Origin: Roseovarius sp. | GTDB taxonomy: Bacteria; Pseudomonadota; Alphaproteobacteria; Rhodobacterales; Rhodobacteraceae | Reading direction: 5' to 3' | Length of the DNA: 64,000 bases | NCBI RefSeq assembly: GCF_030373445.1 | Contig: NZ_JAUCYU010000007.1 | Location: 184,797-248,796, forward strand | Part shown: positions 32,991 to 41,875 of the stretch, piece after piece | Layout: each line of letters starts with the position of its first letter | Position numbering within the stretch: the stretch's first letter is position 1 | Notes under the pieces: generated by a model | What the model saw: the letters and a program-made list of their open reading frames with translations, nothing else | Databases searched by the model: none | Told to the model about the DNA's origin: nothing | Position numbers and translations under genes: made by a program

Positions 32991-33382
32991 CAGTTGGCGT
33001 CCTTCCGGAAATGCACTCGGGAAGAGGCGAAGGCGTCGACTTCGGCCTGAAGCCAGTTCGAAGCCCTGAGGACGCGCACCGCATTGGCGTGCGTCAGGGG
33101 CAGCGGTTCATCACCCTCCGAGATCTCCCAGTCGAGAATGCAGCGGGCGAGGCTGTCGAGACGGGCGCGTTCCCGCGCCTCGGCAGACACCCGGCCTTCG
33201 GCATCGGCCACCTCCGACAGGTCGTCGGCGAGGCGGAGGCGGGCACGGTTCTGCGTTTCACTGTCAGGCCCGGCCAGCTTGAAGCGAATACCCGTCGACC
33301 GGCCGGTCACGGGGTCGAGAAGATCGAGCCAGGCGCCGCGCTCCTGGTCGGCCGAGAAGGCGCGGATATCGTCAAGCTGCAT
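32990..33382 (-). CDS. Hypothetical phage protein between portal and protease (130 aa)
   Basis: The ATG at 33382 follows GAGGAG and overlaps the end of the portal gene by 11 bases. The protein is charged, helical and soluble, with a segment DSETQNRARLRLADDLSE. No family is recognised. Its position suggests a head-assembly or packaging accessory. Confidence 0.65.
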   Translation of the reverse strand: MQLDDIRAFSADQERGAWLDLLDPVTGRSTGIRFKLAGPDSETQNRARLRLADDLSEVADAEGRVSAEARERARLDSLARCILDWEISEGDEPLPLTHANAVRVLRASNWLQAEVDAFASSRVHFRKDAN

Positions 33383-34595
33383 CGGGTGTCTCCTCGTCCT
33401 CGGCATCCGCGTCGTCGCTCTTGGAAGCGGCTGCCGTGATGTTCGGGTTCATGAACTGGTCACCGCCCTCGCGCGGCGGCAAGCCCAGCCACTGCCGGCC
33501 CTCATTGGGGTTGATCACCTGCGACGAAATCAGCGAGTTGATCACGGTCGAGCGTGTGTCGAGATCGGCGCGGGTGAGATCATCGCGATCAAACCGGATG
33601 ACGTACTGGCCGCGCCGCTCGTCGGTGAAGAGCGCGCGGCGCAGCGCGCCCTCGGTGGCCCTCAGCCACGGCTCCAAGGTGTAGCTCAGGAACTCGCGCC
33701 CCTGCTGCTCCCCGTTGCTCCACGTCGCGCGCTCAAGGTCGAACAGCATCGGCGGAGGCACGCGAAAGCACCGGGCGATTTCGAGGATCTGGAACTTGCG
33801 GTTTTCGAGGAACTGCGCGTCCGTCGAGTTGAAGGTGAAGGGCTCGAACTCCACGCCATCGTAGAGGATGGCAGTCTCCCCCTGGCCGTCATTGCTTTCG
33901 TGCGTGGCGCGCCACGCAGCGCGGGCTTTCCTCACAGATTCTTCAGGCATAGCCTTCGGGAACTTCAGAGCACCTGAGGGGCGGGCACCGCGCCCGAACA
34001 GCTTTGCCGCGTGGTGGTCGAGAGCAATGGCCGTGCCGATGGCCTCGCGGGCCAGCGACAGCGGCGCACGTCCGAACGGGCTCCGGAGGTGGATAAGGTT
34101 GGCAGCAGGCACCGGCCGAGCGTCGATCTTGTAGCTGGGCTCGCCGGTCGTCTGATCGAACTGGACGTCAATGACGCCGCGGCGATACCGGATAATCTCG
34201 GCAATGCGGCCGTCGCCCAGGCGATTGACGTAGGCCGTGCCGCCCCGGTCGTCGGAGAGCGCGTCAATCACGAGGTCGCGCAGGAGCTCAAAGCCGGAGG
34301 TCCAGTCATTGGCGCTGTCGCGAAGGAAGGCCAGGGCCGGATGGTTCGGCTCTGAGACCTCGGTGCCATCCTCCTCGATGCGCTTCACGGACACATCGAG
34401 CGTGGCCACGGCCTCCGAAATGACGCGGATTGCAGAGCCAACCGCCGGCACCCGCAGTGCCGCATCCGGCGTGACAGCCACGTTCCCCGTCGAGGTCGGA
34501 GTGATACCGAAGATCGCAAAGAGGTCATCGCCGGGTTCGGCGAGCCCCTTTGTTTCGGTCGAAGGCTGAGATTTGCGCGAGGTGAATGGCCACAT
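33372..34595 (-). CDS. HK97-family phage portal protein (407 aa)
   Basis: This is the dodecameric portal at the packaging vertex. Family marks are AVGSAIRVISEAVATLDVSV near the N-terminus, NDWTSGFELLRDLV, the PVPAANLIHLRS block, and AQFLENRKFQILEIARCFRV, with an acidic C-terminal tail. It starts the structural run. The 180 bases upstream hold no gene and include C- and G-rich stretches; I could not identify a cos site there. Confidence 0.94.
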   Translation of the reverse strand: MWPFTSRKSQPSTETKGLAEPGDDLFAIFGITPTSTGNVAVTPDAALRVPAVGSAIRVISEAVATLDVSVKRIEEDGTEVSEPNHPALAFLRDSANDWTSGFELLRDLVIDALSDDRGGTAYVNRLGDGRIAEIIRYRRGVIDVQFDQTTGEPSYKIDARPVPAANLIHLRSPFGRAPLSLAREAIGTAIALDHHAAKLFGRGARPSGALKFPKAMPEESVRKARAAWRATHESNDGQGETAILYDGVEFEPFTFNSTDAQFLENRKFQILEIARCFRVPPPMLFDLERATWSNGEQQGREFLSYTLEPWLRATEGALRRALFTDERRGQYVIRFDRDDLTRADLDTRSTVINSLISSQVINPNEGRQWLGLPPREGGDQFMNPNITAAASKSDDADAEDEETPDAA

Positions 34596-34775
34596 AAAGC
34601 CAAGTTCGCAGGAAAGTATTCGGCCCGGCAGATTGCAAATGTTGGGTTTTGACAGGTTCTAGTGGGTATCGTGCGTGGGCAAAAAATCTATTTCGGGCCG
34701 ATCTTGTCCGCTACTCCCCGCGCCGGTCCCCAGGGTGGCCCGAAAGTCCGGAACCACCCCCCCAGCCGGTGACCG

Positions 34776-35063
34776 TCATCCGTCCAGAATGTCCATGCTG
34801 TCCAAAGCGCTCCGCACCTGCTCCATCGCGGCTTCGATGATGATCGGCTTGGCACTTCCAAGGAAGCGCAGTTCGGGCGTCATCGTCCAAAGTTTTATCT
34901 CACCACCTTGTCGAACCAGTCGGAGGTTCTTGGCACACAAGGGCCACATCAGCAGCGTGAAGGTTGCGAGCAACTCGGTGTCCGACCGCAGCTTCTTGGG
35001 TGGAATGGACATTGCCACATCGGTGATCTTCGGGGGTTTCTGTTCTATATCCTGCATCTTCAT
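34776..35063 (-). CDS. Hypothetical element protein (95 aa)
   Basis: The ATG at 35063 overlaps the stop of the upstream HTH gene (ATGA); a second ATG lies two codons on. The protein is soluble, with ELLATFTLLMWPLCAKNL followed by a strand pair. No domain is recognised. It may be an early-region gene coupled to replication genes. Confidence 0.65.
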   Translation of the reverse strand: MKMQDIEQKPPKITDVAMSIPPKKLRSDTELLATFTLLMWPLCAKNLRLVRQGGEIKLWTMTPELRFLGSAKPIIIEAAMEQVRSALDSMDILDG

Positions 35064-35290
35064 TTCCCTTTCGTCTTCAGCCACGCCATCAGCTCGGAAC
35101 GGAAGGCGAAGAAACTGCCGTCCGGTTCGGGTCGATAGATCGGGCAATCATCAAGCCGGGACAGCCGCCGTGCCTTGTCCGTGCTCACCCCGAGTGCGCT
35201 GGCAATATTGGTCAGGCCCCAGATCTTCTCTGTGCTGGTGAGAGTGTCGAACCGCACCGGGTTCAGTTGTGGTTGTTGGTTGCTGCTCAT
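35060..35290 (-). CDS. Small helix-turn-helix protein (76 aa)
   Basis: The ATG at 35290 has AAAGGAA five bases upstream. A helix-turn-helix is visible in LTNIASALGVSTDKARRLSR, and the C-terminal part (FFAFRSELMAWLKT) resembles the wing of excisionase/AlpA-like proteins. It lies directly beside a dense cluster of CGAACG words, so it is a candidate to bind there. This is an inference from position. Confidence 0.75.
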   Translation of the reverse strand: MSSNQQPQLNPVRFDTLTSTEKIWGLTNIASALGVSTDKARRLSRLDDCPIYRPEPDGSFFAFRSELMAWLKTKGK

Positions 35291-35329
35291 TAGATTTCCT
35301 TTCTCTTCAGTTTCTGTGAACCAACGCAC

Positions 35330-35427
35330 CGAACGCCCGAACGCCCCTATAGGGGCGCGTTCGGTTCGTTCGCTCGGGATGCGTCCGAACGCACATGAAC
35401 GCGACCGAACGCGTTCGCTTCCGTTCG
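35330..35427. repeat. Cluster of CGAACG/CGTTCG words with a 16-bp palindrome
   Basis: Eight exact copies of CGAACG or its complement start at 35330, 35338, 35358, 35367, 35386, 35406, 35412 and 35422. A perfect palindrome CGCCCC-TATA-GGGGCG occupies 35342-35357. The stretch lies between the RepA-like ATPase gene and the small HTH gene and is not coding on the preferred starts. It may be an origin or a regulator-binding array. Confidence 0.75.
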
Positions 35428-35429
35428 CC

Positions 35430-36917
35430 TCAGTCATCGGTCATCCTCCATGCGTACTCGCCCTGCACGCCCACCACGCCTGCACTTTCCAGCTTACTCT
35501 TGGCTCTGTTGAATGCGCTGCGCTTGGCATCTGCATTTCCCTCAGAAAGCTGGCGTAGGTCGCACTCAGCACGCCACGAGGTGATCCGAATGCCGGGTCG
35601 GTCGGGCGGCAAAAGGTTGCCCAGCATCGGCTCCCCCTCCCTGTCCAACAGGGTATCCAATGCAGCCAGCGCTATGCCTGCTGCACCCGTAATCCTGGAC
35701 GTGTCACGGCGCACCTCTGCAGGCTCGATCACTGCAGAGGTCACGGCCTCGCCATCCTCGTCATGGCCCAATTGGACCTTCTCGAGCGTGTATGCGAACG
35801 CATCCCCCAAGGGCATGTCACGCTGCTTTCGCTGCGCTGCGGTCACCACACCCCAATCGCGTGTCAGCTCGATCTCGGTATCGACCGCCGCACGCAACGC
35901 CACGCTGCCTCGCGCGCCTTTGGTCGTGTCCTTGCCGCTGTGGTGGATGATCATCACATGGGCGCTCAGGACGTCCCGCAGGGCGTCCACGTTGGCCACG
36001 TATGCCCCCATGTCTTTAGTGGCGTTCTCGTCGCCCGCACCCATTGTCCGTGCCAGCGTGTCGAGCACGATCAGCCGCGGCGTGATCCCATGCCGCCGGC
36101 ACATCTCAATCAGCGCCGCCGCATCGGCATGGCCGAAGAAATCGAGGGCCGTTGGTAGAAGGAAAAGTTGCGGTGTGTCTAGCTCGGGCCGTTGCAACTT
36201 CATCGCCTGAAAGCGATTGCGAATGCCGTGCCCGCCCTCGGCCGCCACGTAGATAACGGCCTCGCAATCATCGTTCGGGGTCACTGTATGCCCGTGCCAA
36301 TCCAACCCGGCAGCAATGTGCCCGCAAATATCGACAGCGAAGAATGTCTTCCCGACGTTGCTCTCGCCGTAGATCACGGATGCTGCGCCGCGATCGAACC
36401 AGCCCTTCAGGAGATATCGATTTTCAAGGCTGGCCTCGATCTGGCTCATGGGCGTCAAAAGCTCGAAAAGCTTGTCGGCCCGGTCCAACGGTTTTTCAGC
36501 CCGCTCCAACTCCTCGGGTTCACCCGCAATGAACTCCCATGCTTTCTCGTGATCCCAATCGCCCTCTGGCGTTTGATAACCCATTGCCAAGGCCACGAAA
36601 TCAAGCGGCGTCCAGATCTGCTGCTCCATGCCGGTGCAGAGAATATCGCCAGCGAAGTCGACAGTGACGTAATGCGGAACGGTCGGGAAAATCGTTACCC
36701 AGGTATCGGGCTCTTCTTCGCTCTTGGGAAGGAGGCGGTCACCCGGCCAAGTTGCCGTTGCGCGCCACATGCCCGGCCCGTTCTGCTGTGGATCGTGCAG
36801 CCCCAGCCTTGGGAACCAATCATCGATCGCCTCGGGCTTGCGGGCGGCGAAATTGCGGGCGATCTCGCGCGTACCCGCGTCATCGGCATCGCGGAATGAT
36901 TTGTTGTCGAAGGCCAT
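35430..36917 (-). CDS. RepA-like AAA ATPase/helicase (495 aa)
   Basis: This is a hexameric-helicase type ATPase of the RepA/AAA_25 group. The Walker A is GESNVGKTFFAVD near residue 195, the Walker B is RLIVLDTLART, and the sensor-like strand reads VMIIHHSGKDTTKGARGS. The N-terminal 170 residues are of unknown fold, and the C-terminal part looks like a winged helix that could bind DNA. A GTG start two codons upstream is also possible. Early-region replication of the element is the likely role. Confidence 0.85.
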   Translation of the reverse strand: MAFDNKSFRDADDAGTREIARNFAARKPEAIDDWFPRLGLHDPQQNGPGMWRATATWPGDRLLPKSEEEPDTWVTIFPTVPHYVTVDFAGDILCTGMEQQIWTPLDFVALAMGYQTPEGDWDHEKAWEFIAGEPEELERAEKPLDRADKLFELLTPMSQIEASLENRYLLKGWFDRGAASVIYGESNVGKTFFAVDICGHIAAGLDWHGHTVTPNDDCEAVIYVAAEGGHGIRNRFQAMKLQRPELDTPQLFLLPTALDFFGHADAAALIEMCRRHGITPRLIVLDTLARTMGAGDENATKDMGAYVANVDALRDVLSAHVMIIHHSGKDTTKGARGSVALRAAVDTEIELTRDWGVVTAAQRKQRDMPLGDAFAYTLEKVQLGHDEDGEAVTSAVIEPAEVRRDTSRITGAAGIALAALDTLLDREGEPMLGNLLPPDRPGIRITSWRAECDLRQLSEGNADAKRSAFNRAKSKLESAGVVGVQGEYAWRMTDD

Positions 36918-36993
36918 TTTCACCGGCCTGCCCCTGCGCTACAATTGGCGCAGAATTGTTCACTGATATGTGCGTGGACGGTTTGGCAGATCG

Positions 36994-37032
36994 CCCCGGT
37001 TGCAGTTGCCGCTGCGCCGGGGTTTTCTCTTT
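36994..37032 (+). terminator. Intrinsic terminator carrying an ssrA-tag-like sequence
   Basis: CCCCGG pairs with CCGGGG across a 17-base loop, followed by TTTTCTCTTT on the plus strand. Bases 36996-37012 (CCGGTTGCAGTTGCCGC) match the tag-coding part of ssrA (19201-19217) exactly. It would stop plus-strand transcription near the right end of the element; no plus-strand gene ends just before it. Confidence 0.65.
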
Positions 37033-37150
37033 CAGCAATCAGCTGAAGCGTTTTACAAGATGCCGATTCGTTTACGGCACGTTCGCGGATGTTCAGTGCA
37101 CCGTTGGAAAACGCATAGGCTTGATATTCGCCAATAAAGTGCGTTTCCAG

Positions 37151-37164
37151 CAGAAGCCTGCACT
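37151..37164 (+). repeat. attR: attR core, 14 bp
   Basis: CAGAAGCCTGCACT repeats the attL core exactly. Flanking bases differ on both sides (G before and T after, compared with A and C at the left), which fixes the repeat at 14 bp. High-GC chromosome-type sequence resumes to the right. Confidence 0.85.
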
Positions 37165-37333
37165 TTCCCCAGCATCAGACGCCCCGCGCCCGGAATTTGC
37201 GCACGTTCCGCGGAAAGAATGCCTGTTTTCCGTTCGGTTTTCCGCGCGGCGACGGCCCCGCCCCCCGTGACAGTTTCACGACAGGCCCTCTCCCCGCTTG
37301 CATCGCCCCGCAGGCGGGATACACCCGGTCCCC

Positions 37334-38572
37334 ATGACCACGCCGCTCTCCCAGCTTGTCGCCACCTTCGCCCGCATCGGCGTGCTGTCCTTCGGCGGGC
37401 CGGCGGCGCAGATCTCGCTGATGCATGCCGAGCTGGTCGAGCGGCACAAATGGCTTTCCGAGAAACAGTTCCTGCAGGCGCTCTCGTTCTGCATGCTGCT
37501 GCCCGGGCCGGAGGCGATGCAGCTGGCCACCTATGCCGGCTGGAAGCTGCGCGGTGTGCCGGGCGGGCTGATCGCGGGCCTGCTCTTCGTGCTGCCCGGT
37601 GCGGCGGTGATCATGGGGCTGGCCTTCGGCTATGCCCATTACGGCGATATGCCGCTGGTGCAGTCGCTTTTCGCGGGCATCAAGGCGGCGGTCGTCGTGG
37701 TCGTGCTACAGGCCCTCTGGCGGCTGTCGCGCAAGGCACTTGGCGGGCCGTCGAGCTGGGCGCTGGCGGGGCTGGCCTTTGCGGCGCTCTTCTTCCTGTC
37801 GATCCCCTTCCCGCTCATCATCGCCGCCGCCGCGCTCTGGGGCTACCTCACCACGACCCACGCGGCGGCCGAGCCCGCGCCCCCGCCCCACCGGCCCGAC
37901 ACCCTGCGCACGATCGCCACCTGGGGCACGCTCTGGCTCGCGCCCGTGGCCCTCCTGTGGCTGACCGGGGCCGAGTTCCTCACCGAGCTCGCGCTCTTCT
38001 TCTCGCAACTGGCCGTGGTCACCTTCGGCGGCGCCTACGCGGTGCTGGCCTACATGACGCAGGCCGTGGTCGAGACCCATGGCTGGCTGACGACACCGGA
38101 AATGATCGACGCGCTGGGGCTGGCCGAGACCACCCCCGGCCCGCTGATCCTCGTCACCCAGTTCGTGGGCTTCCTCGCCGGCTTTGCCGAGGGCGGGCCG
38201 TGGCTGGCGCTCCTTGCCGCCACGCTTACCCTCTGGGTCACCTTCACGCCCTGTTTCCTGTGGATCTTCGCCGGCGCGCCATATGTCGAGACCCTGCTCG
38301 CCCGCCCCCGGCTGCGCGGCGCGCTCGATGCGATCTCGGCCGGCGTGGTGGGCGTGATCCTCAACCTTTCGGTCTGGTTCGCGCTGCACGTGATCTTCGC
38401 AGATGTCTCGCCGGGCCGCCTCGGCCCACGCGTCGACCCCGCCAGCCTGATCCCGGAAAACCTTGTTTACATGGGGATCGCCATTCTCCTTCTCCTCGGC
38501 CTGCGCCTGCCGCTGATCCTCTGCCTCGGGCTGATGGCGGCCATCTCGGGGGCTGCGGAACTTTTAGTTTGA
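37334..38572 (+). CDS. chrA: Chromate transporter, long-chain CHR family
   Basis: This is a two-domain inner-membrane protein of about 412 residues. Each half has a CHR motif: FARIGVLSFGGPAAQISLMH with LPGPEAMQLATY, and SQLAVVTFGGAYAVLAYM with TTPGPLILVTQFVGF. Such proteins export chromate by a chromate/sulfate-linked mechanism. ATG 37334 starts the conserved domain. It lies directly right of the integrated element, so the ancestral neighbours were ssrA and this gene. Confidence 0.92.
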   Translation: MTTPLSQLVATFARIGVLSFGGPAAQISLMHAELVERHKWLSEKQFLQALSFCMLLPGPEAMQLATYAGWKLRGVPGGLIAGLLFVLPGAAVIMGLAFGYAHYGDMPLVQSLFAGIKAAVVVVVLQALWRLSRKALGGPSSWALAGLAFAALFFLSIPFPLIIAAAALWGYLTTTHAAAEPAPPPHRPDTLRTIATWGTLWLAPVALLWLTGAEFLTELALFFSQLAVVTFGGAYAVLAYMTQAVVETHGWLTTPEMIDALGLAETTPGPLILVTQFVGFLAGFAEGGPWLALLAATLTLWVTFTPCFLWIFAGAPYVETLLARPRLRGALDAISAGVVGVILNLSVWFALHVIFADVSPGRLGPRVDPASLIPENLVYMGIAILLLLGLRLPLILCLGLMAAISGAAELLV

Positions 38573-38640
38573 CGCCAGCCCGCCATGGGTCTTTGTTAGA
38601 GGGAGAATCCCTCCAACAACGGGCGCGACCCGGGGACATC

Positions 38641-39117
38641 ATGGCGCGAGAGATCGACTACGGAAAACTCATGCACAGCGCAATGCGCGGCCTCATCCAG
38701 GAGGTTCTGACGGATGTGCGTGACAAGGGGCTGCCCGGCGCCCACCATTTCTTCATCACCTTCGACACCACTCACCCGGAGGCCCGCCTCGCGGCGTGGC
38801 TGCGTGACCGCTACCCGACCGAGATGACCGTGGTGATGCAGCACTGGTTCGACAATCTCGAGGTGAATGACGACGGCTTCGGCGTGACGCTCAACTTCGG
38901 GGACGAGCCGGAAAGCCTCTATATCCCCTACGATGCCATCCAGACCTTCGTCGACCCCTCGGTCGAGTTCGGCCTGCGCTTCGAAAGCCATGACGAGGAT
39001 GACGACGAGGACGACGCACCGGAGGAGCCCGAACAGGCCGGGTTCGCCGAGGATGTCGAGGAAGAGCCCGAGCAGAAAGACGCCGAGGTGGTGAGCCTCG
39101 ACAGCTTCCGCAAGTAA
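38641..39117 (+). CDS. sspB: SspB-alpha family ClpXP adaptor protein
   Basis: This is a 158-residue protein with an SspB fold (IDYGKLMHSAMRGLIQEVL; HHFFITFDT; MTVVMQHWFDNLEV) and a long acidic C-terminal linker ending in VVSLDSFRK, the tail that docks on ClpX in this family. It delivers ssrA-tagged proteins to ClpXP. GGGGACATC precedes the ATG at 38641. It lies about 1.5 kb beyond the right att site, so without the element it would be close to ssrA. Confidence 0.92.
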   Translation: MAREIDYGKLMHSAMRGLIQEVLTDVRDKGLPGAHHFFITFDTTHPEARLAAWLRDRYPTEMTVVMQHWFDNLEVNDDGFGVTLNFGDEPESLYIPYDAIQTFVDPSVEFGLRFESHDEDDDEDDAPEEPEQAGFAEDVEEEPEQKDAEVVSLDSFRK

Positions 39118-39249
39118 CGGCCAGGCGCCCCGCCCGGGCGCGGCCGCCAGGGTTATCCCATGAAGTTTTCATGAAGTTTCGCGGGCCCCGCTTGTTCCGG
39201 CCCGCGGCTTTGCTATCTCGCCTCTGACCCCACCGCAGAGGATGCGAAC

Positions 39250-39807
39250 ATGGCAAACGATATGGGCCTTTTCTTCGGCGAGATGCTGCGCCACCCGGCC
39301 GAGGTTTCGGCGCTTCTCCCCTCCTCCAGCGCCGTGGCATGGCGGATGACCGAAGGGGTCGATCGCCATACCGGCCCGGTGGTCGAGATCGGCCCCGGCA
39401 CTGGCAGCTTCACCAAGGCCATCCTCGCCCGCGGCGTGGCCCCCGAACAGCTCACCCTGCTGGAGATGAACGCGCGGTTCTGCGAGATCCTGCGCGCCCG
39501 CTTCCCCGGCGTGCGCGTCCTCAACCGCCCGGCGCAGGATATCGAGCAGCTGGGCCTTTCGGAGATCGGCGCCGTCATCTCGGGCGTTCCCGTGCTTGCC
39601 CGCCCGAAGATCCAGCGCGAGGTGGTGGGCCCCGCTTTCCGCCTGATGAAACCCGAGGGGTTCTTCACCCAGATCACCTACAGCCCCAACCCGCCCATCT
39701 CGGCCGAGATGCAGCGCGAGCTGGGCCTGTCGGTGGAAAAGCGCGGCACCGTCTGGGTCAACCTGCCGCCCGCGCGGGTTTTCGTCTTCCGCCGGCGCAC
39801 GCATTGA
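39250..39807 (+). CDS. PmtA-like class I SAM-dependent methyltransferase (185 aa)
   Basis: This is a Rossmann methyltransferase with VEIGPGTGSFTKAIL as the SAM site and LLEMNARFCEILRARFP after it. The later SGVPVLARP and the C-terminal strand pattern resemble the phosphatidylethanolamine N-methyltransferase of rhizobia and Rhodobacter and the KsgA-like group. AGAGG precedes the ATG. Phospholipid methylation is the best guess; rRNA methylation cannot be excluded. Confidence 0.8.
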   Translation: MANDMGLFFGEMLRHPAEVSALLPSSSAVAWRMTEGVDRHTGPVVEIGPGTGSFTKAILARGVAPEQLTLLEMNARFCEILRARFPGVRVLNRPAQDIEQLGLSEIGAVISGVPVLARPKIQREVVGPAFRLMKPEGFFTQITYSPNPPISAEMQRELGLSVEKRGTVWVNLPPARVFVFRRRTH

Positions 39808-39861
39808 ACTTTCCCGCGACTTGGGTATGACGGGGGCGAACCGTTTTCAGGAGAGCCCCCG

Positions 39862-41249
<1,388 letters not shown>

Positions 41250-41253
<4 letters not shown>

Positions 41254-41429
41254 GCGGCAAGCCGGTCAACCTGAACCGGGTCCGCAAGGACAAGGCCCGG
41301 GCGGAAAAACGCGCCCGGGCCGACGAGAACGCGGTGAAATTCGGCCGGACGAAGACCGAGAAGGCCCGCGACGGCGCCGCCGCCGGCAAGGCGGACAAAC
41401 ATCTCGACGACCACAAGCGCGAGACATGA
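41250..41429 (+). CDS. DUF4169 family protein (59 aa)
   Basis: This is a short gene between fumC and the ribbon-helix-helix gene, with four-base overlaps at both ends (ATGA). The protein is very basic and charged: [20 protein letters not shown] and then [10 protein letters not shown]. This matches the alphaproteobacterial DUF4169 family, usually found in this place. Function is unknown; the composition suggests nucleic-acid or ribosome contact. Confidence 0.85.
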
Positions 41430-41650
41430 GCCACCGCCCCGTCAAGCGCTCGCTCACCCTGCGCGGGCACCGCACAAGCGTGTCGCTCGAGACCGAGTTC
41501 TGGGACGCGTTCCGCGCCATCGCCGCCGAACGCGGCCAGCCGATCAACGCGCTGGCCGCCGAGATCGACGAGGCACGCGGCACCGAGATGGGCCTCGCCT
41601 CGGCCATCCGGCTCTACGTGCTGCGGCATTACCGGGACCGGGGCACCTGA
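41426..41650 (+). CDS. Ribbon-helix-helix domain protein (74 aa)
   Basis: This is a small RHH_4-type protein: KRSLTLRGHRTSVSLETEFW forms the ribbon and first helix, and GQPINALAAEIDEAR the second. It overlaps the DUF4169 gene by four bases, and the fumC-DUF4169-RHH order is common in the group. It is probably a DNA-binding regulator whose target is unknown. Confidence 0.85.
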   Translation: MSHRPVKRSLTLRGHRTSVSLETEFWDAFRAIAAERGQPINALAAEIDEARGTEMGLASAIRLYVLRHYRDRGT

Positions 41651-41694
41651 CTTGCGGCCAAGGAGGCAAGACGCCCTTTGGGGAGCCTCCGGCG

Positions 41695-41758
41695 GGGATA
41701 TTTGGGGCCAGAAGAAGCCTGTTGTTACGCCCCTGTTTCTTCTGGCTGGAAATATCCC
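41695..41758. repeat. Long inverted repeat downstream of the fumC operon
   Basis: GGGATATTT-GG-GGCCAGAAGAA (41695-41716) pairs with 41737-41758 with only two mismatches, leaving a 20-base loop. A second small hairpin, GGGGC-AG-CGCCCC-type with TCTTTT after it, lies near 41781. It is probably an intergenic repeat of Rhodobacteraceae and may end transcription of the convergent units. Confidence 0.7.
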
Positions 41759-41875
41759 GGGGAGTCGCGCCGAAGGCGCGGCGGGGCAGCGCCCCTCTTT
41801 TCGCCGCGCTCTCAACCGGCACCGCCGGTCGGAGGAGTGAACATTCGTTACCGAAAAGTAAACAGGCCTGCGGTT

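Larger units (their letters stand above)
19292..37164. mobile_element. Integrated HK97-type prophage or satellite-like element in ssrA (17.9 kb)
   Basis: The element is bounded by a 14-bp exact direct repeat at the ssrA 3' end. It carries a tyrosine integrase beside the left end, AlpA-like small HTH proteins, an XRE repressor candidate, a RepA-like ATPase, portal, prohead protease, capsid, connector proteins, HNH nuclease, both terminase subunits, tail tube and tape measure. All head and tail genes lie on the minus strand with overlapping stops and starts. No holin, endolysin, tail-tip hub or fibre was found, and terS-terL lie between the connector genes and the tape measure. It is either a decayed prophage or an element that needs a helper for missing functions. 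Confidence 0.88.

Noticed and set aside
23280..34595. Gene transfer agent cluster
   Set aside because: Integrase, att repeats, a RepA-like gene and a repressor candidate show an integrated mobile element. The gene order also differs from the Rhodobacter GTA run.
34596..34775. Possible cos site upstream of the portal gene (C-rich run)
   Set aside because: A single C-run and G-rich flank are not enough; no paired terminase-binding repeats were found, and terS lies elsewhere.
37219..38640. Long in-frame extension upstream of sspB across chrA
   Set aside because: The extension is the other frame of chrA, arginine-rich and without a domain; the sspB ATG at 38641 has a good ribosome site.
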